From NCBI GenBank assembly GCA_025617375.2, contig JAMYGW020000011.1:372001-436000 (forward strand): 64,000 nt of DNA, written 5' to 3'. The position numbers and the translations under genes were made by a program. Below are positions 46,727-59,270 of the stretch, one piece after another. The notes beneath the pieces were generated by a model that saw only the letters and a program-made list of their open reading frames with translations, made no database searches and had not been told where the DNA came from. This DNA is from Acarospora socialis (Eukaryota; Ascomycota; Lecanoromycetes; Acarosporales; Acarosporaceae). Numbering within the stretch: position 1 is the first letter of the stretch; each line of letters opens with the position of its first letter.

Positions 46727-48283
46727 ACCCAACACAACCTCGCTCAGATCCTGTTCGCGCCGGAAAACTTCCTCGCCAATCACTGTCACCACCTCCCTCT
46801 GCACTTCGGCCTTCGTCTCCACTCCGCCACGACGGCGACCGCGGAGCATCCGACTTCGACACCATCACCCTACGCGGCGGAAAGACTACCTGTACAGCAG
46901 TCAGAAACTGACATATCAACCGGCGGCGGACCTCGAAGACCGGAACGTGCTCATCGAGCGCCTGAACCGAGACCGCGACACCAACGACGCTGGAGCGCAC
47001 GCCGCAGTCTTTTCGGCAGCGGGTCGAGGACATCCAATCCACGACGGTCGGAGGCGTCGAGCCTCTGGAATCCACTTAATACCTCTTCACGCACATTCCT
47101 CCGACCGGCCCCATCTCATGCACCTAGCGCACACCGGCAGGGAGTCACAGGAAGCGGCTATCCGGAAGGAGGCGACGAGTATCCTCTCCTGACCTTGTCG
47201 GAGCAGCGAAGGAGTCGTCGGCAAAGCACTCCCAAACCTTTACTATTAGAACGGAGCATCACCAGTGGTGGCGAAAGCAGCAGAAGGAGCATAGGGCTTC
47301 CGAGATCGACGGGCAGACAGACTCGGCTTGGGCTCGGGATGGATGGCGTCCAGCGCAACACGGATCTCAGCCACGGCGGGACGACGGTGGAGACCGCGAT
47401 ACAGGGTGGAGGAGCGGAAAACACACGCATTCAGGAAGACGCCAGCCAAGATCTCGAGCAAGGCCACCCTCACCACCACCCGACGACAACCCCACCCGCC
47501 CCCGCCAATCGCGCCCCTTACCCCACCCGCAGCCAAACCTCCCTCCACTCGCACCCGTCCGCCGCCAACTCCAACTCCGCCTCGCACCACACGCCCGACC
47601 CCGACCGTAACCCTAACCCGGCCGACGACTACGCCTGGGGCCCTTCGCACCCCTGCTTCCCGCACCCGAACCCACATGTCCCGCTCTCCTCCCCCCTCTA
47701 CACCAGCACACGCGTCATCCGTATCAAGCGCGACTGGCTGATCGCCGGCGACGCCGCGCCCGCCTTTTCGAACCTGTACCCGGAAATCCTGGAACCCGTG
47801 CTCCCCGAACAGGAATTCCGCACTATCATCAAACACGTCAACGAGGAGCTGGTCGCGGCGTTCGATCCGTGGCGGTGGCGGAATTGGATCGATGCGTTGC
47901 TGGGGTTGCTGAGTGGGTGGGTGTGGGAGGACCTCGGGTGGACGGGCGTGAAGGGGCGGTTGAGGGGCGTGGAGGGCTGGTTGGAGGAGTGGAATACCAG
48001 GGCGGGGGGGAAGGAGGGGGTGAGGGTTGTGGGGTTGAGGCGGACGGGGTATTTGACGGTGAGTGTGGTCTTCCGGTCGCAGTCCTGGCATTGCGGGGTC
48101 CTTCGTGCGAGAGTGGATGATGGCTGATGTGCTTGGTGCGCGTAGTTGGACATCCAGATCCCGGACCCGCATGTTGGCGTCGTTAGGCCCGGTCCGGATA
48201 GCACGCCCGCTACTGCGAATCCGAGTCGTCCTGTCACCAGACCGACGACTGCTGGCGCGCTGGAACCGAGGGTTGAGGGCTAG
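46727..48283 (+). CDS. ERF4: ERF4-type subunit of Ras palmitoyltransferase
   Basis: Erf4 (Golgin A7/ERF4 family) partners the DHHC enzyme Erf2 at the ER to palmitoylate Ras. The conserved domain is clear: RDWLIAGDAAPAFSNLYPEI, then PEQEFRTIIKHVNEELVAAF, DPWRWRNWIDALLGLLSGW and VWEDLGWTG. It spans about 47725-48058. An intron with donor GTGAGT at 48059 and acceptor CGTAG leads to the last exon 48146-48283, restoring GYLTLDIQIPDPHVGVVRP; stop TAG. The upstream coding (EYPLLTLSEQRRSRR near 47180) is disordered and also fits the family. The frame is open back to 46727 but has no ATG before the middle of the gene, so at least one upstream exon carrying the start is missing from this model. Confidence 0.85.
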
Positions 48284-48808
48284 GTTCGGTGGAGACTGAT
48301 ACGCTTCATCAAGACATGGCTTCTCACACCGCCGATATTGCTTTGTTTCTTCCTTCCGCCTCTATCCGTCCAACATTCAGAATCTCTTCAGCATCTGTAC
48401 TTCTCGGCGTTCGGTTCGAGATATGGGCTGTGATGGGATGTGAATGCATTATACCAAGGTATATCAGCGAGATCGACGCAAGGCGTGGTGCAGATGATGT
48501 TGATCAGTTACTGTACTTTAGATAGGACGAAACATATCACAGTATCGTCATGGGAATTGTTGCTCTGCTCTCCGTCCGTGCTCAGATGAAGTAGGAGGAC
48601 TCACTTCTTATCTCTTGTACTCTAATTTTCTACTCCACATACACACAGCCGATGTATCTACAGCCCCTGACAGTCTCCCATCTACGGTGCTCGTACTCTC
48701 CTCGTCCCTTGCCGGCGCAAGACTTCACCCCTTCCCGCTCTTCCTCCATCTTTCTCGCCCCGCTCTCCCATCCCACGGCCATTTACCGGCATCACAGTCG
48801 ACAAACAA
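48284..48808. other. intergenic between convergent genes
   Basis: About 525 bp between the ERF4 and GSH2 stop codons, with nothing recognisable. Confidence 0.5.
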
Positions 48809-50680
48809 TCAAACAAGCAAGCAACTATCCACGGCCCCAAACCCCGCCGCCACGCCCCCCTCCTCGCTTTCCACCCCTTTCGTCCGCAACAGATATCCCG
48901 CCTCGAAATTCTCCAGAATCTTTATCCCTCCCACCCTCATCGCTCCCTCTCCTCCTCCCTCTCCCACCTCATCTCCTTCGCTAACCGCCTTTCCGGTTCC
49001 CTCCCCCTTCCGCCAAAGACACACCCCATAAACCCCCAATTCGCCAATAACACCTCCCGTCTCGACCTTCCCGTTCCGCAGAATGGAGTTACTCAGCGCC
49101 GGCGGCTCGATGATTTCCATCAGGATATAGCCCTTCCACCTGTGTTCGGGGACAGACGCCAAGAAGGGCGGGATGGCGGCGCGGTAGACATTATTGCCGC
49201 CGCCCTCGCGCTGGGGTTTGAGGACGTAGCCGGTCGCGGCGCGCGGGTCGGTGGCGAGGTTCTTGGCATCGCGGCCGGCGGGACTGTCGTCGAGGGGGTA
49301 GATGGCGGCGAAGGTGTGGCGGACGCGGGCGGCGGGGGCGGGGTCGGGGAGGAAGCGGGCGAGGTGCGGGGAGGACGGGGTGGCGAGGACTTGTTGGATC
49401 TTCTTGCTGCCGGCCAGGTGGGTGAGGATGGTGGGGCATTTGATGGCCGCGCTGCGTTCGAGGTGGTGGCGGGCGGTCCAGGTGGTCGGGGCGGGGTAGT
49501 CGGTCGGGGAGTAGCCGGCGCGGAAGTAGAGGACTGTTACTTCGTAGGGGGTGGTGGGGGAGTGTGGGGGGTGGTAGTGGAGGGGGCGGGTGCGGGTAGA
49601 GGGGGGAATGCGGGTGTGTTGGAGGGCGGAGGTGAGGGGGAGGCGGAAGACGGGGATGGAGTGCGTGGTTTGCAGGGCGTATTCGAGGTGGCGTTGGTCG
49701 AAGACGTTGCGTTCGATGGGTTGCACGATGAAGAGGATGCAGAGTGGGAGGGAAGGCGTGGACTTGGAGGGCCCGTAGGCGGCGTGCGCGGCGGCGAGGC
49801 CGGAGGTTAGGGATTTGATGGTGGGGTTTTCGGGGAGGGAGTTGGGGGTGATGAGTGAGGATGTGGTTTTCGGGAAGCCGGATATAGAGAGCAGGTATCT
49901 GGATTGCCGGTTACTGAGATGAAAGAGAAGTAGGTGGGATGGTAATATACTTGTGGAGTAGTGAGACTTGGGAGGAAAGACCTCCGAAGGAAGACGCGAT
50001 GGTGTTGAACTCGACTTGTCTGATCTTCGGCTCTGGCGAAGGACTTGACGGGTCGACGTGGACCATATAGTCGGAGCGGAAAAGGCCAAGGGAGAGATCC
50101 TGCATATCTTAGACTTCATAGTTAAAGAAGAAAGTATGGGAATTACCTGGACGTAACCCTCTTTCTTGACGCTTAGGTGGACTTCCCACAGCTTGGCGAT
50201 AAAGTCGTCCACGTCAATGAGCCTAGTGGGTTGATACTGAATAAGCAATGGTACTCGAATTTGAAGTATATTTGGAATACAATAAATACAAGCACATATG
50301 TCAAAAAAACAGTTTCTGAAAACAAATGGGAACCATCAGAAGCAGCCATTGGTAGAACATAATGAAGTCAAGCCTTACTCCTTTACAATCTCCCTTAACC
50401 ATTCCTCATCGTCTGCTATGGCGGCATACAGCTCGTTATAAGCTGTTTGTATACCTCGAGCTTCTTCAAAGCAGGCGGCAGGAAATGGACTTGGAAACAG
50501 AGTAATCGGGGCTGTATTTGCCAAGACCCCGGAAGGGTCGGTTTCTTCTGCAATAAAGGCTGGAGATGGCCGTACTGCAAGGCCATGTACTATTGACCAG
50601 TCCTTCAGATTAGACAGGAGATACTCTAATTCCTTGGGTGTAGTTTCAGGAGGGTAATCGGGATATATTGTAGCTCCCAT
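48809..50680 (-). CDS. GSH2: glutathione synthetase (eukaryotic type)
   Basis: Four exons: 50680-50379, 50222-50147, 50099-49951 and 49898-48809. Introns are 156, 47 and 52 nt. All junctions keep frame and give 538 residues. The enzyme joins gamma-glutamylcysteine and glycine with ATP in the cytosol, the second step of glutathione synthesis. Family blocks visible: ELIDVDDFIAKLWEVH, GYVQDLSLGLFRSDYMVH, KIRQVEFNTIASSFGGLSSQ, ERNVFDQRHLEYAL, ATGYVLKPQREGGGNNVY (the Gly-rich loop, about residue 404), and EAGYLLRTKG near the end. Nothing essential is missing. The C-terminal region holds a Gly/Glu-rich insert (GEGTGKAVSEGDEVGEGGGE). It shares a roughly 1.1-kb upstream region with the divergent SNF2 gene. 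Confidence 0.95.
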
Positions 50681-51824
50681 CGTGAAGTCGTTGTGAGGAG
50701 AGGTATCGTCACCGATAGGGCAAGGACGTCATGTGAACGCTAATCCGATAAACGGTATCAAGATCTTGCCCAGATGTTATTCGTTTTCCTTCCGTAAGAT
50801 AGAAAATGATTGATGACCCTGCATTGAGTATGCTTTGAAATCAAAAGGTAGGGCTATATTAGCCGCTTTTTGTCATCTGCAAGGTGAGGTAAGCTGGCTG
50901 CCGCAAGGGGTATTTCTGTGGGATACGAATGCGGCTCGGGAGAACCTGGCTGAGAAGGGAAAAGCTTAAGGCGGAAGAAAGCGGCAGAAAATCAAGGTTT
51001 CTTCCGTTGTGGGGGTTCGCGTGTCGCACACTTCGAGCAATGATAGAGCGCGAAGAGGATGAGCTCGCCTTATCGTCGACGGAGCTGATGAGACGTCTCT
51101 GCGTACCAACAAACATTGTGATTGTGGCCGTATATTACCATTCGTCTGAGCTATCTTTCATTTTCACTGACTTCAAACCTAACGTTACCGTTACCCAACG
51201 CTCATCTATGCGTTAACTTCGCGGCGTCTCCAGCTCCATCTCATGCGCCTACCTCTCCCGTCCTGCATCGTCTCCGCACGACCTCACAAGGCTTTCTTTG
51301 TTGTTATCGTCGAGTATCTTAGCCTTCTTATATCGCTGTTATCCATCCTTTCACCGATAACACGTACTCTAGACCCCGCTGGTGACTTGGCCCAGTGTTG
51401 TCTGCTCGCGCTCGCACAGCACGGAGACCTGACAACGTTTTTAATCATATCCGACTGGTCTTTGGGGTTCCATCTTCAGAGTCATCTTCACCTGCAACAT
51501 CATTTAGACTAGACTTTGGCATCAAGTCTGACTTCGACGACTTGAGCTACTATTCGTTTCTACCGGAGTACTGGTCTCGTCGTGAGTAAGATAAGACGTG
51601 CCGACTCGGAACCTTTACTGACTTGAAACAAGGCTAGATCTCATTTCAGCACGCTGATATGTTCAACAGCCCATGCCTGGAACTGTCTTTCGCTCTGGTC
51701 AACTAGACCTACACATATTCGATCCTATCCTTCTAACCTCCGGACCGGTGGCCTCACTTTGCCTAACATTGTCCGGGACCTACATTGGGACCTACATTCG
51801 CACAACCAGATTCGATTGCCGAGA
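50681..51824. promoter_or_regulatory. shared upstream region of GSH2 and the SNF2 gene
   Basis: About 1.1 kb between divergent starts. 51100-51780 is C/T-rich on the plus strand, typical of a fungal promoter and 5' leader. Small frames have no domain. I could not place a Yap1-type or other factor site with confidence. Confidence 0.4.
51775..51798 (+). repeat. perfect 12-bp tandem duplication before SNF2 start
   Basis: GGGACCTACATT occurs twice head to tail, ending 26 bases before the ATG at 51825. It is visible by eye and could be a recent slippage event in the 5' leader. Confidence 0.8.
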
Positions 51825-54800
51825 ATGGAGACACCGGATGCGGAAGATCCTTTCGATTGGAATGTGAATCAGGTGGTTGCAGCACTGTGCAATCAAACGG
51901 CGTCATGGACCAAATCGAGCTCATTAAACCCACTTCCCGAGCCGACACGGTTCGAACAAGCCCTGCGCGAAAATCGCATCGACGGGTGTATGCTCCTGAC
52001 GCAACTCGATCATGCTTCGGCTCGTGACGATTTGGGCTTGAAGGCCCTTGGAGAGCGCGGCACGATCATGCATGCTGTGCGGATTTTACGAGCCCGGTCA
52101 CAGAAGTATAGTGAGTATATTCAAGAGACGGCGTCCCAGATTCCACTGCCGGGGTCAAGTGCATGGACCAATCCTGTGATCCTATCCAATCATGGATTCG
52201 GATCTTCTTTTTATGGTTCGCCAGCTTTTACAGCTCCTGCAGTGCCCTCGGTACAGACTGGCTCCCGTCCGTCCCCAGTCGTGTCGCCTACACGGTCTGC
52301 CACCCTGCTCGAGGCATCGAATATTCCCCAAGTAAAGCCAGATTATGATACATGGAGTGAAGCTTTTGCTCGTACTCCTAAATTAGCTCGGCCCGACCAG
52401 CGACAGTTCATGGAGGAAACTAGAATATATGCTCCAGAGTCTCCACTTGGCGCCAATGAAACCCACCAAACATTATCTCCGATGCAAACTCCAACAGCAA
52501 AAGCCCCAGACGCACATGAGTTGAAGACCAAGGAAGCTCTCGACCACATCAACGCGACGAGCCAGTCACAAGCTGTGGACAACAATCATCGTGCGGCCGA
52601 GACGTACATAATCGACGAGTCGGGAAGGAAGCGGCGGAAGCTGACGCTCGTACCCAGCCATTCGAACTTGGATATCCACGGTCTTGAAACTGCTGGCTCG
52701 GATGCTGAGAAAACTAGGTCCCAACCGAGTTCACCTAAGGCTGGGCAAATGATAATTGATTTGGACGGCCGGAAACGAATGAAACCAATACCTATTTCGC
52801 AGCCTGCCGTTCCATTTAGCAGTACGCCTGACGCAAGTCCGCTTTTCCCCCGAGATACTTCCGACAACGTTCAAGAAGTCGAAGAGCTGGATACAAACGA
52901 GCAAGTGCGGGCTTCGAGCAAAGGTCCTCGTTTGGCTTACCTAGGATCCAAGGCATATCCGGTGGACGAAGTATTCTACGCTGAGACGATGGTGGGAGAA
53001 GAAGTCAAGACCGATGTTGACTACGGTAATATAGCGGAAACTAATCTCCAGTCCGAGTCGCAAACTTTTCTTGTCTCAAATCCGGGTCGTTCGCCCAATG
53101 GACAGCGGCTCTATGTACATGGGCTTATGAAGCATTTCTTGACAGCCAGCGAGCGTAGAGACTTTAGTCGGAATGGCCAGTCTTTCACAGCTATCTTTCC
53201 ATACCCTGAGAGAATCGGAAGGAAGCACTTGAACCCGTCGTTCACTTTGCTCTCTCACACACCATCCGGCATTCGTGCGACACGGGAGGACCGAACGAAA
53301 TGGTCAGCCGCTTATCAAACAACAGCACCCACACGCACAAGCCAAATCGATGTGAACTCGGCGGTCACTCATTTCAGTGTACCTCAGGACAATCCCTTCG
53401 CTCTCACTGAAAGCCAGAATGAGAATCATGACTGGGACTTCCTCGAAAAATGGCGCTATATTGACCAGGCTGAGAAGCTGTTACCCATCTATGGGGACTC
53501 AGGTAGCGAAGGTGAGTATGACTTGGATACATGGCGAGAGATAGAAGAGGAACAAGGCACCATCCAACGACCGGTCGGCAGGCCAAGCAGGAGCCAGCTC
53601 ACCCAGGAGGAGGTTTCAAACGCAATTGATCAGGGTATCGACGATTTGAAGGCGAAGTGGCGGACGCAGATACTCCCATTGAAAGAATCAAAAGCATGGC
53701 GACTCTGGACAAAGTCGAGGAGGGACAGGAGCAAACATCAGCAGATTGAAATCGCCACAGCCCGCATCGTCTATCTCAGCGACGTTCGACTGCCCAAGAT
53801 GCGGAAGGAAGTAACAAGTGAGGTTTGGTCGAATGTGATCCAAGTTAAGAAGCAATGCAGGATATTCGAAGAAACCGTGTTCGAACTCGAAGACCAGAAT
53901 TGGCGAATATCAACCTTACAACTCAAATCCGCGCCCCCGAAGCCATCCTATAAGGCAAATATACGGCCGGTCAAAGTACCGAGCACCCACGGATCCCTGG
54001 GTGACGACGAAGAAATACTAGAGAGCGAGCCTGAAACGGGCCAGAGTACTGATAACGGCCTGGACGGGTTCATCATTGATGACGACCTTGATGCACATGA
54101 AAGCCTCTCAGGACTCGCGAATCAGATACCGTCAGACGCGGACAGAGTTCAGGATGGCGATGACGAAGAAGTAGAGGACGTGGAGAATAAGGATACTAGC
54201 AGCGAAGATGACATTATGACACCCACTTCCAGAAGGCGACGACATGAACGTGGAGGTAAAGCTCCCCATCCGTATGTGGATTCAGCTGACGTCGTCGACC
54301 CAGAGCAAACGCCTTCGCCAGAGCTTGACGGCACATCTCGTTCAGGTGTAAAGCCTGACTTGGAGAGTCCAGATAATCTCGGTCTGCACCAGGGACGGCC
54401 AGAACCTTCGTCAGTCTTGTCGTCAGCTAGATCGATGCCAGATCCATTTGCCAGCACGCCCCTGAAGACAAGAGATATGGGAAAGCCGATCAAACAGCAA
54501 AATTTTGTTGATTTGACCATGTCCTCGGACCTCCCTGAAGCGCCTTCACCAGAATACAAGTCGGACCCTTGTCTTGACATCCGCACGCCTCCGGTGAACC
54601 CACGAGACGTCAACCCATTCAGGGACATAACCAAGCCACGGGCTGAGTTCCGAGACCATCCCATGCATTCCTCCGTCATCAACCTGGAAAGTGAATCGAG
54701 TCCAACGTTGGAAGAAGATGCCCCGCTTGAAAGGCATGATGAGCTTCCTGACTTGTCAGACGTTGAAGCGATTTCACGCCTCAAGCCTTCGTATTTAGTA

Positions 54801-57800
54801 GAACGTCAAGACCGCAAGCGTCTACTGATCTGGTACATCCATAGGCTGTCTTCGCATGACCGTCAAGGTATGGTCGCTCGGACAATCGCCGCAACTCTTG
54901 AGGAATCTCAGATTGACGTCTGGAACGGTCTCTCCGCCATAAAGGGCCACGCCCGCAAAATAAGAGGTGCCGAGACGCGAACGTCTGATGATATCATGCG
55001 CATATCCCAGTTGTACATATGTTGGTCCCAATGCATGAAATACTCATCGAACGGATATCCACAGAAGTGTGTCGAGAAAACGATCGAAGACGAAGCCGGT
55101 TTCGAGTGCTTTTACACCTTTCTGTGCGACCGATTAGCAAAGTATGAAAACGAAATCGTCGAAGAACCGGTTGTCATCGAAAGTACCCCAGAGAAGAGCA
55201 TACGAGGACGGGGCAAGCGCAAGCTTGGCGGAAGGTAAGTAGTCCACAGCTGGTTGTATCTCAACGCCAGGCTGACTGATGATAGTTTTGCTGCACGGTT
55301 GAGACAAGATGAGTCTGACGATCTCTTGGGTGAACGGACTCCCCATAAGAAGAGAAAGAACATTGTTCAAGAGAGTGTTGAGGCTCGTGATCTTCGCTTC
55401 AACGATCGTCAGCGCGTGGACGACCAAGAACGACGGCGTGCCCAGCTCATGCAGCTTCAACGTACGGTCATGCGCGACGGGAAAGCGCCTCCTATGATTA
55501 TCAACGTGAGTAAATTCGAGCATCAGGACCTAATCCATCTTAACACCGCAATCACGACAAAAATAAAGCCTCATCAAGTCGAAGGGGTGCAATTCATGTG
55601 GCGGGAGCTAGTTACCGACGAGCGGTCGTTGCAAGGATGTTTACTTGCTCATACAATGGGTCTGGGAAAGACCATGCAAGTGTAAGTCCTCCGCTCCCTT
55701 GTTCCGTACAGCGCTAATGTCCATAGGATCACACTATTGGTCACCATTGCAGAATCCGCAAAGTCCCAGAATCGCAATATAAAAGACCAGGTTCCAATGG
55801 GTCTCCATGACTCTCGGACTTTAATACTCTGCCCTCCGTCTCTAGTGGACAACTGGTGGGATGAGTTTCTCATATGGGCACCTGTACCGATGGAGGACAA
55901 CGTCGGCCAGCTACGCAAAGTGGTTTCAGGGTCCAAATCAAGCGAACGACTACACGAGATAACCGCGTGGTATAATGACGGCGGAGTGTTGATAATCAGC
56001 TATGACCTGTTCCGACATTATGTTCACAACAAAACCACCAAGTCAAGAGGCCCGCCACTAAATGAGGAGCAGCACGCCAGAGTCAGAAGGGAGCTACTGG
56101 AAGGTCCCAACATCATCGTTGCTGATGAGGCTCACAAGATGAAAAACATTTCGTCAGCAACTACCATCGCTGCGAATCAGTTCCGATCTAAGAGTCGCAT
56201 AGCCCTAACAGGATCTCCCTTGGCAAACAACCTCGAGGAGTACTACGCGATGATCAATTGGATTGCTCCAGGATACCTTGGTGATATTGTTCAGTTCAGG
56301 GCCAGATATGTGGAACCGATCCAGGAAGGCTTGTACCACAATAGCTCCGCACTTGAGAAACGTGAATGCCTTAAAATGCTGCAGGTCTTGAAACGGGATC
56401 TGGATCCGAAAATCAACCGAGCCGATATCACTGTTCTCAAAGGAAGTCTCAAGGCCAAGACGGAGTTTGTCATCAAGGTTCCATTGACGAAACTACAAGA
56501 TGATGCGTATCGGCTCTATGTTCGGTCGATGCTCGGTGATGCCGGTGACAAAGAACCTGGGAACGCAAGACTTTGGGATTGGCTTGCGATCCTTTCTTTG
56601 CTCTGTAATCACCCACTATGCTTCAGAAACAAACTTCTGGAGCGGGAGGCTGCAGCTCAGCAGAACTCCGAGGCGGCAACAATCAAGGCTAGGCAACGGG
56701 TGGCCCTGGAAGGCGCTGTCAATTCTGAAGACGAGTTGCTCCCTGGGGATGAAGTCGTCTCCAAGCTCGGTGTCTCACAAGCGACCATTGATAAGCAGTT
56801 GTCTCTGCTCAATAACGTGGCTGTGGCCCTGGAATCCATAAGCCACTCTCATAAAGTCGAGATCTTCAATCAGATCCTCGACGCCTCGATCGCAGCAGAG
56901 GAAAAAGTGCTTGTGTTCTCACACAGTATCCCTACTCTTAATTACCTCGAAGATCTCTTCAAGCAGACAGGTCGGAAATATGCCAGGCTAGATGGTAGGA
57001 CTAAGATGTCAGAGCGCCAAAAATTGACGAAAGATTTCAACTCGGGCAAAGCGCACGTCTGCTTGATCTCGACACGAGCAGGCGGTCTTGGTCTCAATCT
57101 TCCGGGCGCGAACAGAGTTATCATCTTCGACTTCGGATTCAATCCGATTTGGGAAGAACAAGCCGTTGGACGAGCATATCGCATCGGGCAGGAGAAGCCA
57201 GTCTTTGTTTACCGTTTCACAGCGGGTGGCACGTTCGAGGACAAGCTGCACAACCAAGCGGTCTTCAAGACTCAACTGGCTTCCCGAGTCGTCGACAAAA
57301 AGAACCCAACACGATTCGCTATTAAGGGAGTTCGGCAGTATCTCTTCGAACCAAAGCCGGTTGTGCAAAAGGATTTGTCTAGTTTCATTGGCAAAGATCC
57401 TCTGGTTTTGGACGGTATTCTGGCTAGGTAAGACTATGAGAAAAGGTCTGGAATATCTAAAGCTCTTTATCGCTAACGTTACTTAGCGAAAACTCCATCC
57501 GGTCGATAGAACTTACGGAGACCTTCCATCAGGAGGACAACGAGAAGCTAACTGCAGAAGAAGAAAAGGAGGCTGAGCAGATCCTGAAGGACGAGCAACT
57601 GAAGCGGACTAACCCAACCGCCTACCGTGCGATAGTCAGTGCCAGGGACCAAGCACACGTATGTTTACTGCAGTCCTTTCTTTTGCGAGCAGATAATGCT
57701 GACAACGAAACAGTTCATGTTTAATCGATACCATACAGCCAAAGGATCAGCAATGCCAATGGCGCAGTCCTATATGCAACCACCTTCACAACCTTTACAG

Positions 57801-58487
57801 ACTCTGCAGAACCCTTTGTTAACCAGAGCCAACCAAGGGATCAAAAACCCAGCAGCTACAACCCTTACCCATTCGTTAGGGTATCCAAACCTACCGCCTG
57901 TAACAGGAGCGAGTACACGTGTTTTTGACGCTGCTCCAGACACGACATTTGCGCAGGGTTCATTACCTCGCCAGTCTCATTCAGAGCAACGTCATCAGAG
58001 CAATCTCACAGAGCCTGAGGACCCCGTAGAAGGCAGGGAAGGTAGTCATACGGGCAAGCCTGCTCAGGCTGCAGGACCATCCCATGTAGGCGATGCACCG
58101 TTTATTACATCATCTCATCCATCATCGTCATCTGCCAAGGGTACCTGGCTAAGATGGCTGGCTTCAAACAAGAGACACTAATCACGCATGCTACAGTCTA
58201 GCTCTATCTCTGAACAGCTTGGAACTCCCCTGAACGCACGAAGCGCGGGCCTTTCGCCGCCTTCGGTGGACTGGGTCACGAAGTCAGAACTCGAAGCGAG
58301 CATTCCAACTGAAGGAATTAACCCCACTCAGCTTATACCGATATTTCAACACCGAATCAGGAATGAAGAGGAGTTCCTGGACTGGTTGACCGCGTGCGCA
58401 AAGTGGGATCCTAAGGCGAACATGATTTGGCCGAGGGCGCCGTCACAGCGCGACCGACCGGACACCTTGCTTGATCTTGGCAGTTAG
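51825..58487 (+). CDS. SNF2-family ATPase, ATRX/ARIP4-like
   Basis: Six exons: 51825-55234, 55286-55681, 55727-57427, 57487-57658, 57714-58085 and 58197-58487. They keep frame and give 2,113 residues. N-terminal residues 1-95 (DPFDWNVNQVVAALCNQ; FEQALRENRIDGCMLLTQLD) look like a SAM-type domain. A disordered region of about 500 residues with basic clusters follows, then helical and acidic stretches. The ATPase holds KPHQVEGVQFMWREL, Walker A HTMGLGKT (about 1261), LILCPPSLVDNWWDEF, DEAH in VADEAHKMKN (about 1400), LTGSPLANNLEEYYAMI, the helicase C domain, and motif VI QAVGRAYRIGQ (about 1745). Such proteins move nucleosomes with ATP energy. The ATRX/ARIP4 (RAD54L2) affinity rests on the DEAH block and insert layout. 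The last two exons are inferred: without the 111-nt intron at 58086-58196 an in-frame TAA stops the protein at 58181. Confidence 0.9.
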
Positions 58488-59270
58488 ACGTGTTCTGGCT
58501 ACCTCATTATGCTTTTTCCTTTCGTGTTGAGCAATTTAAACCTTTTCTCTCTTCATCCCTCGACGACTGATGGACTCTTTGGATTGGCGTTGCACGATAC
58601 CCCTGGAGCGCTTTTCGCAAGTGCGTTGCATTGCATTTACAGCACATGAGCGTTACCCTTGGCTTTGGAGGGACCATGGCTTCTCTGGATTCTAGCTTGG
58701 AAGTATGCTTGGGACAGCTTTTTGCTCAAAGATCAGCGACCGTTCTGCAGCATTGTAGTCGCTGCAAGTAGCAAATGGCTTAATTTTAGAGTTGAGCCAT
58801 ATCGATTGATACACAGGTGCTTATGACCACCTACTTATGGATTAGTTGTTCTTCCGTTTTGAACTCTTTAACTATCTCAAGATATCTTATAGTAGCGTGT
58901 CTTGCTATGCCGTTACTTCAGAATTCATGCCAGGGCAAAGACCCATGATCTGGTACCTTAGTAAGCAGACATACTTCGTCGTCACCGGATGCTCGAGATG
59001 CCGAAAGTCCCTCTGACTAAGCCAATCAGAACAGACAACCAATCAGATGAGGCCGCTTTCCCTTTACTAAGGCACAGTCTGCCTTTGCCGAATATGGAGA
59101 GTCGACCCTAGTTCACCACCATACTTACATAATTAATCGTAATATCACCAGATGATGACAGCCTCCTTTACGGAGTAACTTTCTCATTGTGAACCACAAC
59201 TCTCCCATCAATATCCGTACCCATAGTCATCAGCCGCTCAGTGTTGCGCAGTCACTGAAAAGTCGCCACA
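58488..59270. other. intergenic, 3' flank of SNF2 and promoter of ALAS
   Basis: About 780 bp. No coding frame. The promoter-proximal half contains the duplicated CCAATCAGA described separately. Confidence 0.5.
59022..59047 (+). promoter_or_regulatory. two CCAATCAGA direct repeats, likely CBC/HAP sites
   Basis: CCAATCAGA lies at 59022-59030 and 59039-59047, 17 bp apart start to start, about 225-250 bp before the ALAS ATG. CCAATCA is the preferred site of the fungal CCAAT-binding complex, which with HapX controls iron- and haem-related genes in Aspergillus. Binding here is inferred. Confidence 0.55.

Noticed and set aside
47246-48172. Minus-strand open frame of 308 codons over ERF4
   Set aside because: Arg/Pro/Gly-biased shadow caused by skewed composition. 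The plus strand encodes the conserved ERF4 domain and a matching last exon.
49142-49810. Plus-strand open frame of 222 codons over GSH2
   Set aside because: Almost entirely Gly/Val/Ala/Arg, antisense to the glutathione synthetase catalytic exon.
54149-54784. Minus-strand frame of 211 Ser-rich codons over SNF2 exon 1
   Set aside because: Antisense of an acidic, Ser-rich disordered segment. No domain.
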